Shown here: positions 6,047 through 10,322 of the stretch, piece after piece
How positions within the stretch are numbered: position 1 is the stretch's first letter
Layout: each line of letters opens with the position of its first letter
NCBI GenBank assembly: GCA_023245915.1
Contig: JAHFJK010000039.1
Span: forward strand, 1 to 10,322
From: Candidatus Doudnabacteria bacterium
Lineage (GTDB): Bacteria > Patescibacteriota > Doudnabacteria > UBA920
Direction of reading: 5' to 3'
Length of the DNA: 10,322 nucleotides
The notes under the pieces: model-generated
The model's database searches: none
Told to the model about the DNA's origin: nothing
The model's input: only the letters and a program-made list of their open reading frames with translations
Position numbers and translations under genes: made by a program

Positions 6047-6077
6047 AAAAAACCCCGACATAGCGTCGGGGTTTTTT
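6047..6077. terminator. Bidirectional intrinsic terminator
   Basis: A perfect 7-bp GC-rich stem CCCCGAC(6053-6059)/GTCGGGG(6065-6071) with a 5-nt loop is flanked by six A residues and six T residues. It would stop hepT on the + strand and the convergent membrane-protein gene on the - strand. A weaker hairpin at 6082-6108 (GAAGCG.../...CGCTTC) overlaps the stop of the - strand gene. Confidence 0.9.
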
Positions 6078-6106
6078 GAAGGAAGCGGAGGGATTTTCAT
6101 CCCGCT

Positions 6107-6568
6107 TCAATTTTTGTAAGCTTTTGGGGGAGTCTGGTCTGCTTTCCAAAAAATAAAGGGCAGGAAGATGATACCGACATTCAGTAACATGGCAATAATT
6201 GTGGAAATGGCTCCTAAAATTGAAGAGCGGACATTGAGCAAATTGGGGTGGCCAAGGGAACTGGCAAAGGTGCTGCTGTTTTGCGCCCAAGTATGAAACT
6301 CGTCAGCCGGAGTTTCCAAAAATATGTGCGCGCTAATTATTAGTAGAGCTAATAGTAGGCTTACACAAACCCGATAGATTTTATTTTTGCTGCGAAACAA
6401 AGAAAAAATAATCGGATAAACCAGGAGACTAAAAGTAAAAGCTGTGACCTCCGGACGAAATGGCCAACCGCTATGGTCGTATCTTAATATATGGTCCACA
6501 TGATGCAGTATGCCTATGAACAACAGGCATATTAGGTAAATAAAAACTGTTCTACGCGAAATTGTCAT
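6107..6568 (-). CDS. Hypothetical four-helix membrane protein
   Basis: The 153-residue product has about four membrane segments: near residues 7-22, 43-57, 67-84 and 117-143. A polar loop HHVDHILRYDHSGWPFRPE (residues 22-40) follows the first helix. The His/Asp cluster in HHVDHI could bind a metal, but no family was recognised. The start is supported by one of the few Shine-Dalgarno-like sites in the window: AAGGGAC on the - strand (6577-6583), 8 nt from the ATG. It lies 36 nt downstream of another hypothetical membrane-protein gene on the same strand and is probably cotranscribed. It ends at the shared bidirectional terminator. Confidence 0.68.
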   Translation of the reverse strand: MTISRRTVFIYLICLLFIGILHHVDHILRYDHSGWPFRPEVTAFTFSLLVYPIIFSLFRSKNKIYRVCVSLLLALLIISAHIFLETPADEFHTWAQNSSTFASSLGHPNLLNVRSSILGAISTIIAMLLNVGIIFLPFIFWKADQTPPKAYKN

Positions 6569-6604
6569 TTTTTTTTGTCCCTTGTAAACTTTTGGCGGCT
6601 AATT

Positions 6605-7120
6605 TTATTTTTCAGTTAAAACCACCATTGGCACAACCGAAATATAGACATAGCTTACGAAGACCCATGCAACGAAGAATAGCAACCAAGGGGTGGGCAA
6701 AGCTCGGAAAGCATTGGCCGCAGCTCCGTAAGTCATTTCCAGAATTACGCCAAAAATAGAAAATATAATAACCGGTTTATTTATGCTTCTGACTTTAAAA
6801 AAAATAGATAGTGTAAGCAAAGCAATGATAAAAATAGTTAGTATTGGAATAGTTGGAGGGATCAGCCTGCAGCCAGTTGGTAAACAATTCATATTTTCTT
6901 CAAACAACATAAACGGCAGAGAGCTTATAACAGCAGCTAAAAATTTTGGTATTGGCCAGTTTCTGAACCAGGAAGCAATTTTTAATCGATAGCGGAGAAT
7001 TAAATACAAAGTGATTAAAAGCAAGGGGACATCAATTATCAAGCCTAACTTCAGTTTTTTTTCAAAGGCGAGAATTAAGACAGAAGCAATTATTAAAATA
7101 GTAGCGATTAGTTTGTTCAT
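6605..7120 (-). CDS. Hypothetical polytopic membrane protein
   Basis: The 171-residue product is highly hydrophobic, with about five or six membrane segments. A central loop EENMNCLPTGCRLIPPTIP, near residues 74-92, has a Cys-x4-Cys pair. The motif FEENMNC and the later ILEMTYGA segment look conserved, but I cannot name the family. The ATG at 7120 lies 5 nt downstream of the stop of the truncated GIY-YIG frame (7126-7227), so translation could be coupled to that remnant. The upstream sequence has only a weak AGGA, about 18 nt from the start. Confidence 0.66.
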   Translation of the reverse strand: MNKLIATILIIASVLILAFEKKLKLGLIIDVPLLLITLYLILRYRLKIASWFRNWPIPKFLAAVISSLPFMLFEENMNCLPTGCRLIPPTIPILTIFIIALLTLSIFFKVRSINKPVIIFSIFGVILEMTYGAAANAFRALPTPWLLFFVAWVFVSYVYISVVPMVVLTEK

Positions 7121-7125
7121 AAACT

Positions 7126-7227
7126 CTATTTGGGCCCGGATTCCTCCAGCCTTTCAGCAAGTTTTTGTGTATAACCGATATAATATCTTAAAGAAATTTG
7201 AGATTGAAGTATGTATGCTATGAACAT
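7126..7227 (-). pseudogene. GIY-YIG nuclease remnant (N-terminal 33 residues)
   Basis: Read on the - strand from ATG at 7227, the frame encodes MFIAYILQSQ, then LRYYIGYTQKLAERLEE, and stops at TAG (7126-7128). This matches the start of single-domain GIY-YIG nucleases: an A/VYILQS strand, YYIGYT (the GIY-YIG motif, with the catalytic Tyr/Gly), and the xLxxRLEE helix. The rest of the domain, including its catalytic Arg and Glu, is missing; an intact protein would be about 80-100 residues. The next gene starts 5 nt further on, so the remnant may now act only as leader sequence. Confidence 0.65.
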
Positions 7228-7309
7228 AATTTTTTGGCGGTGTTTTTTGGACGAAGTTCGAACATCCTGCTGATTCCAGCAGAACGGCGGGGCTGGCCTC
7301 TATTTTCTG

Positions 7310-7357
7310 CAAGGGAATGGCGGAATTCCCCCACACCCCCCTTCCGCCATTCCCTTG
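7310..7357. repeat. 16-bp perfect hairpin with C-rich loop
   Basis: CAAGGGAATGGCGGAA (7310-7325) and its exact complement (7342-7357) enclose a 16-nt loop, which reads CCCCCACACCCCCC in its core. It lies about 40 nt past the dehydrogenase stop on the - strand but has no T-run, so it is not a canonical terminator. It may be a dispersed palindromic repeat, or may protect the 3' end of the copper-operon transcript. A 6-bp CTGCTG/CAGCAG hairpin (7267-7282) and the palindrome GTTCGAAC (7256-7263) lie between it and the GIY-YIG remnant. The 7121-7396 gap holds no other gene that I can see. Confidence 0.7.
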
Positions 7358-7396
7358 TTCGGACGGACGGAAATTTTTGCGGCTACATTGAGAAAA

Positions 7397-8188
7397 TTAA
7401 GAAAGCAAAACTCCGCCATCCACGACAATTTGGGAGCCGGTCATGTAGCTTGAAAGGTCAGAGGCGAGAAAGAGAGCAACCTTGCCAATATCGTCTGGCT
7501 CGCCCATGCGCTTCATTGGTATTTTTTCCAAAAATTTTTTGAGTATTGCTTCCATGTCAGGACTTGTTGGTTTTCCAGCTCCTGTCCCAGGCGTAGCGAT
7601 ACCGCCCGGAGCGATAGCATTAACTTGGATATTGTGTGGTGCGAGTTCTAATGCGGTATTTTTAGTAAAACCCCAAAGTCCATGTTTTGAGGCATCATAA
7701 ACCGCAAGTCCAACAGATGAAGGGTGCAGAGCATCAATCGAGGTGATATTTATAATTTTGCCACCCCTGCCTTGCTCAATCAAAACTTCCGCCATGGCTT
7801 TTGTAAAAAGAAAAACGCTTTTGAGATTAACCGCTAGAATTTTTTCAAAATCAGCCGAGGTCATCTGCATAACCGGAATGATCGGATAAATTCCGGCATT
7901 ATTCACAAGAATATCTATACCGCCAAAAGTCTTTACGACAAAATCAGCAGTTGCTTGCACATCCGCATCAAGAGAAACATCCGTCTTTGCAAATACCGCT
8001 TTCCATCCTTTGTCACTTAATTCTTGAACAGCTTTGTTTCCGATTTCTTCGTTGATATCAGCAATAACTACATTCGCTCCGGCTTCCGCCAAACGATAGG
8101 CGATGCCATAGCCAATACCCATGGCTCCGCCGGTAACTATGGCGGTTTTATTCTTTAAATTAATGAGTTGCTGTAATGATGGTTGCAT
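7397..8188 (-). CDS. NAD(H)-type short-chain dehydrogenase (classical SDR)
   Basis: The 263-residue product is a complete classical SDR oxidoreductase. It has the Rossmann TGGAMGIG loop (19-26) and Asp44 at the end of strand 2 (VIADIN), which favours NAD(H) over NADP(H). It also has NNAG (96-99), Asn121, and the catalytic Ser150/Tyr164/Lys168 set (NITSID, YDASK). The end DLSSYMTGSQIVVDGG is typical. The substrate cannot be read from sequence; FabG, gluconate- or glucose-dehydrogenase-like activities are all possible, and the best naming level is SDR family oxidoreductase. It is the last gene of the metal-associated cluster, 5 nt after the cupin gene. Confidence 0.92.
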   Translation of the reverse strand: MQPSLQQLINLKNKTAIVTGGAMGIGYGIAYRLAEAGANVVIADINEEIGNKAVQELSDKGWKAVFAKTDVSLDADVQATADFVVKTFGGIDILVNNAGIYPIIPVMQMTSADFEKILAVNLKSVFLFTKAMAEVLIEQGRGGKIINITSIDALHPSSVGLAVYDASKHGLWGFTKNTALELAPHNIQVNAIAPGGIATPGTGAGKPTSPDMEAILKKFLEKIPMKRMGEPDDIGKVALFLASDLSSYMTGSQIVVDGGVLLS

Positions 8189-8193
8189 AAAAT

Positions 8194-8592
8194 TTATTCC
8201 GTTGTCCTGCCTTCGAAATGCTCGCCCTCGTCGGCTTCGGCGTCCGCTTTGGTGATGTGAACAGTGCCATCTTTATGATTTGGGGGTGAGTAGAGCGTGT
8301 AGAGCTTTAGCTCCTTATCTCCCGAAGCGTTGATGATGTTGTGTTTCGTGCCAGCCGGAACAATCACCACAAAACCATCGCTTATATCGTGTTCAACATC
8401 ATCGAGAATAGCTTTGCCTTGTCCGGCTTCACAACGGATAAATTGATCAAGCTGGTGAACTTCCTCGCCGATGTCCTCGCTTGGCTTCAAACTCATCACG
8501 ACAAGTTGACTGTTTTTAGCGGTATATAAAACTTTCCGAAAATTTTCATTCTCCAGTGAAAGTCTTTCGATATTTTTTATATAACCTTCCAT
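8194..8592 (-). CDS. Single-domain cupin protein
   Basis: The 132-residue protein has a cupin barrel. Motif 1 is degenerate, around GEEVHQLDQFIRCEAGQG (residues 42-59, His46); motif 2 is around VIVPAGTKHNIINAS (76-90, His84). LKLYTLYSPPNHKDGTVH is the typical closing strand, followed by an acidic tail ending HFEGRTTE. These features resemble the mannose-6-phosphate-isomerase-like small cupins common in bacteria. Only part of the usual metal-ligand set (His, His, Glu, His) is obvious, so metal binding is uncertain. It starts 2 nt after the DUF305 gene stop and ends 5 nt before the dehydrogenase start, without a Shine-Dalgarno site. It is therefore probably translated as part of the metal-response operon. 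Confidence 0.85.
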   Translation of the reverse strand: MEGYIKNIERLSLENENFRKVLYTAKNSQLVVMSLKPSEDIGEEVHQLDQFIRCEAGQGKAILDDVEHDISDGFVVIVPAGTKHNIINASGDKELKLYTLYSPPNHKDGTVHITKADAEADEGEHFEGRTTE

Positions 8593-8594
8593 AA

Positions 8595-9206
8595 TTATTC
8601 ATACCAATTCTGGTACCACTCACGCATTTGGTTTATTTCTTTTGTCTGTGCCGAGATAATGTTTTCCGCAAGTTGTTTCATCTCTGGTCGGTTAGTTGAG
8701 TTTAAAAGCATTTGCGCCATCATAACTGCCATTTGATGATGTGGAATCATTTGCTCGATAAATTCCTTATCAAATGGCTTCGCGTTTCCAAGAGTTTTAA
8801 CATCAGTTTCATTGCCCATCATACCTCCAGACATCATCATTCCCATTCCGTGTCCTGCCACAGCACCTACGCTGGGTACTTCGTTTCCAAACCAAGTTTT
8901 ATACCATTGCTTCATCCGCCCAATTTCCTCCGATTGTGCCTTAATGATGTCATTGGAAAGTGTTTTGATTTCTTGATGTTCGGCGTGGGTTAAGGCGAGC
9001 TTGGCCATTGTGATGGCATCCTCGTGATGAGGAATCATCTGTTCGATGAAGTGAGAATCAATCTGACCCATTATTTGATTATTGCCCATCATTGAATCGC
9101 GATACATCATCCGTCCGCCCCACGGCATCATAGGCGTAAATATCGGCGCAATCAAAACTCCTAAAATTAGACCAACAACACCAGCAATGATTGTTTCTTT
9201 TGTCAT
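8595..9206 (-). CDS. Membrane-anchored tandem DUF305 protein, Met/His-rich
   Basis: The protein has one N-terminal membrane segment (residues about 6-24) followed by two DUF305-type four-helix units. Unit 1 (about 50-105) has FIEQMIPHHEDAITMAKLAL and later AQSEEIGRMKQWY. Unit 2 (about 146-201) repeats FIEQMIPHHQMAVMMAQMLL and AQTKEINQMREWY. Between them is a Met/Gly linker (HGMGMMMSGGMMGN, 119-132), and another Met-rich patch (MMPWGGRMMYRDSMMGNN) precedes unit 1. DUF305 proteins such as cyanobacterial CopM bind copper outside the cytoplasm, so a copper- or silver-binding role is likely. The MIPHH and Met residues are the obvious ligands. It starts 2 nt after the DUF5676-like gene and is 2 nt from the cupin gene. 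Confidence 0.9.
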   Translation of the reverse strand: MTKETIIAGVVGLILGVLIAPIFTPMMPWGGRMMYRDSMMGNNQIMGQIDSHFIEQMIPHHEDAITMAKLALTHAEHQEIKTLSNDIIKAQSEEIGRMKQWYKTWFGNEVPSVGAVAGHGMGMMMSGGMMGNETDVKTLGNAKPFDKEFIEQMIPHHQMAVMMAQMLLNSTNRPEMKQLAENIISAQTKEINQMREWYQNWYE

Positions 9207-9208
9207 AA

Positions 9209-9460
9209 CTATTGTTTGATTTTATTGAATAAAAACGCGAAAAGGCATACAGCCAAGAGCGTAATTATATTCCATATAATCAAACCGGAAATGAATGTCC
9301 CAAGAGTAAGGATATTTTGCCCCATATCAATACCCATGTGCAAACCATATCTCATGAATCCGGGCCGGATACCGGGAAACAGCGCCACTCCAGCGTAACA
9401 GATGATATAAACGATACTAATCCAAACTGAAGCAACTTTGAGTAAATGTTTTGTGTTCAT
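9209..9460 (-). CDS. DUF5676-like small membrane protein
   Basis: The 83-residue product has two membrane segments (about 10-29 and 52-77) around a loop GIRPGFMRYGLHMGIDMGQN. From memory, the start MNTKHLLKVASVWISIVYIICY and the GTFISGLIIWN stretch fit the DUF5676 family, often found in copper-resistance islands. Met and His in the loop (FMRYGLHMGIDM) could contact metal. Its stop is 2 nt before the DUF305 gene. A -10-like TAAAAT lies exactly 6 nt before its ATG. Confidence 0.8.
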   Translation of the reverse strand: MNTKHLLKVASVWISIVYIICYAGVALFPGIRPGFMRYGLHMGIDMGQNILTLGTFISGLIIWNIITLLAVCLFAFLFNKIKQ

Positions 9461-9466
9461 AATGGT

Positions 9467-9472
9467 ATTTTA
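9467..9472 (-). promoter_or_regulatory. -10-like hexamer directly upstream of the DUF5676-like gene
   Basis: TAAAAT on the - strand matches TATAAT at five of six positions and ends 6 nt before the ATG, consistent with a leaderless start. No -35 is evident and the region is AT-rich, so chance occurrence is possible. Confidence 0.35.
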
Positions 9473-9497
9473 ACTAATTTTTATGTTGATTATATCC

Positions 9498-9683
9498 TTA
9501 GCGACGTCGACTCGTGTCGTCATCTTGGTCGCCATGACTGCCATGGTTCCCGTGCATAAATAAATGCATCACAAAACATCCAAGCAAGAAGACAAATGGA
9601 AAATATGCAACAAGATGCACTCCGTGGTCAACGACAAGATATATTGCCGCAATCACGAGAAGACCTATGAGTACCCATTGCAT
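9498..9683 (-). CDS. DUF2933-like small membrane protein with His-rich tail
   Basis: The 61-residue product has two hydrophobic segments (about 2-17 and 26-43) with VDHGVHLV between them, then a His/Gly tail HLFMHGNHGSHGDQDDD and a basic end. Small size, a CFVMHLFMHGNHG-type junction and the His-rich tail match DUF2933 as I remember it, a family that travels with copper and silver resistance genes. The tail could bind metal. The gene lies 20 nt downstream of the DoxX-like gene and 37 nt upstream of the DUF5676-like gene. Confidence 0.8.
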   Translation of the reverse strand: MQWVLIGLLVIAAIYLVVDHGVHLVAYFPFVFLLGCFVMHLFMHGNHGSHGDQDDDTSRRR

Positions 9684-9689
9684 ATTTAA

Positions 9690-9695
9690 TTTATA
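9690..9695 (-). promoter_or_regulatory. -10-like hexamer directly upstream of the DUF2933-like gene
   Basis: TATAAA on the - strand (five of six matches) ends exactly 6 nt before the ATG at 9683. No -35 or TGn extension is visible. This repeats the spacing seen at three other genes in the window. Confidence 0.35.
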
Positions 9696-9703
9696 GGTAT
9701 TTT

Positions 9704-10084
9704 TTATTTAAACCATTCTTTAATACTTTTAGGCCACCCGACCATGAGGAGTAGGGCAAGCGGAGCTCCCCAGTTAGCCCAGCGCTCCACAAAATCCCAG
9801 ACCGGCATTCCTACGATGGGACGGAGAAGCGCGGTCCAAAATCCCCAGAACACCATCCATAGGAGAGCAATGCGCACCGGTTTAATCAAAATAAGAATTG
9901 CGAGCGCAACGTCCATAATCCCGATAAGAAACAGCAACTGCGTTGCCGTGCTTGGATCAGAGACACCGAATTGTGCAAACCACCCAATCCAGTCTTTTTT
10001 GCCCTGTAAAGCGAATATGCCATGACCGATGAACTCTCCAGCAACGGAGATGCGTAAGACCCATTCAATAAGTTTTGTATTCAT
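9704..10084 (-). CDS. DoxX-like membrane protein
   Basis: The ATG at 10084 (MNTKLIEWVLR) is preferred because a -10 box sits directly in front of it; an upstream in-frame start at 10141 would add 19 residues that do not look like DoxX. The 126-residue product has about four membrane helices. RISVAGEFIGHGIFAL (11-26), with its GHG motif, and the WIGWFAQFG loop are typical of DoxX/DoxD-like proteins. FLIGIMDVALAILIL and a Trp-rich C-terminal half follow. DoxX proteins are linked to redox or envelope functions, but the role here is unknown. The gene lies between the metal-ATPase gene and the small DUF proteins, so it is probably part of the metal-response cluster. Confidence 0.82.
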   Translation of the reverse strand: MNTKLIEWVLRISVAGEFIGHGIFALQGKKDWIGWFAQFGVSDPSTATQLLFLIGIMDVALAILILIKPVRIALLWMVFWGFWTALLRPIVGMPVWDFVERWANWGAPLALLLMVGWPKSIKEWFK

Positions 10085-10090
10085 ACTTTG

Positions 10091-10096
10091 ATTATA
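10091..10096 (-). promoter_or_regulatory. -10 box for the DoxX-like gene, likely leaderless
   Basis: A perfect TATAAT on the - strand ends 6 nt (CAAAGT) before the ATG at 10084. A weak -35 candidate (TGTTCA) lies 17 bp upstream. Confidence 0.5.
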
Positions 10097-10146
10097 GCTA
10101 ATTTTTATTAAGTTGAACAGCACACCTCGACCACGGAACACCTAAT

Positions 10147-10322
10147 TTATAAAGATTTTTTTCTTAACATCATGGCATTTACAGCGACAATCACAGTGGA
10201 AAGCGACATAAACAAAGCGGCAAGCGCAGGTTGAAGAAAAATTCCCTTGAAAGCAAGTACGCCTGCCGCAAGAGGAATAGCAATGATGTTGTATCCTGTC
10301 GCCCAAAAAAGATTTTGGATCA
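10147..10322 (-). CDS. P1B-type metal-transporting ATPase, C-terminal end (5' partial)
   Basis: The gene enters from the right edge; only the last 57 residues and the TAA stop (10147-10149) are visible. The frame reads [20 protein letters not shown], a hydrophobic stretch, then [18 protein letters not shown] and a basic end. NLFWAxGYNxxAIPLAAG and [12 protein letters not shown] are the hallmark last two membrane helices of P1B-type copper/heavy-metal pumps (CopA/CopB-like). The Asn/Tyr-Asn and Met-Ser residues there belong to the metal-binding membrane site in known CopA proteins. The catalytic DKTGT and the N-terminal metal-binding region are outside the window, so the metal cannot be assigned. 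It lies 62 nt upstream of the DoxX-like gene. Confidence 0.9.
   Translation of the reverse strand, partial: IQNLFWATGYNIIAIPLAAGVLAFKGIFLQPALAALFMSLSTVIVAVNAMMLRKKSL

Noticed and set aside
7240..7300. tRNA-like segment on the - strand (GTTCGAAC T-loop-like sequence after a CTGCTG/CAGCAG variable-arm-like hairpin)
   Set aside because: The bases flanking the GTTCGAAC do not form a proper 5-bp T stem, and no acceptor, D or anticodon arms could be assembled.
7154..7336. 60-codon - strand frame through the palindromic block (ends in KILYRLYTKTC)
   Set aside because: It overlaps the GIY-YIG remnant in another frame and its sequence is dictated by the hairpins; no independent evidence of coding.
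7310..7357. Intrinsic terminator for the metal operon
   Set aside because: The stem is strong but is followed by no T-run on either strand, so it was listed as a hairpin repeat instead.
7198..7542. 114-codon open frame on the + strand
   Set aside because: It runs through the palindrome cluster and into the antisense of the dehydrogenase gene; its composition is Arg/Pro/Ser-rich and it shows no family features.
1..10322. CRISPR array, or the UGA-as-glycine genetic code of some CPR lineages
   Set aside because: No regularly spaced direct repeats of CRISPR size were seen, and TGA works as a normal stop (for example 4002-4004, overlapped by ATG, and 4364-4366).

Overview
The window looks like a chromosomal segment from a Patescibacteria/CPR-type bacterium, probably Parcubacteria-like. 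This is inferred from moderately low GC, standard use of TAA/TAG/TGA stops, almost no Shine-Dalgarno sites, a C-terminal piece of an endonuclease Q-like PHP protein next to a pyruvate,water dikinase, and many small envelope proteins of unknown function. No taxonomic marker gene is present, so the assignment is tentative.

Left part (1-3050, + strand): the 3' end of an EndoQ-like nuclease gene is followed by ppsA (PEP synthase). This stretch carries several short repetitive or palindromic insertions. A ~104-bp element with perfect 17-bp inverted ends splits the nuclease tail: the gene now ends in QKALF, and the apparent original tail ending in QAALF lies stranded downstream. A second ~100-bp inverted-repeat unit encloses the ppsA start codon. 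Small repeats also lie inside both reading frames.

Middle (3108-6077, + strand): a tight three-gene envelope operon encodes a secreted protein, a small membrane protein and a membrane-anchored protein with seven evenly spaced cysteine pairs. It is followed by an MntA/HepT (nucleotidyltransferase/HEPN) toxin-antitoxin pair with its own promoter, apparently leaderless, and a strong bidirectional terminator.

Right part (6107-10322, - strand): two hypothetical membrane proteins lie next to a truncated GIY-YIG nuclease remnant and a 16-bp hairpin. Beyond these is a probable copper/heavy-metal island, in transcription order: P1B-type ATPase (C-terminal end only), DoxX-like protein, DUF2933-like and DUF5676-like small membrane proteins, a double-DUF305 Met/His-rich membrane-anchored protein, a cupin and a short-chain dehydrogenase. 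The last four genes are nearly back to back. Four genes (mntA and three island genes) have a -10-like hexamer exactly 6 nt before the ATG, which suggests leaderless transcripts.

The main candidates for new biology are the tail-swapping insertion in the EndoQ gene, the nested inverted repeats around the ppsA start, the seven-pair cysteine repeat protein with its operon partners, and the leaderless layout of the copper island.
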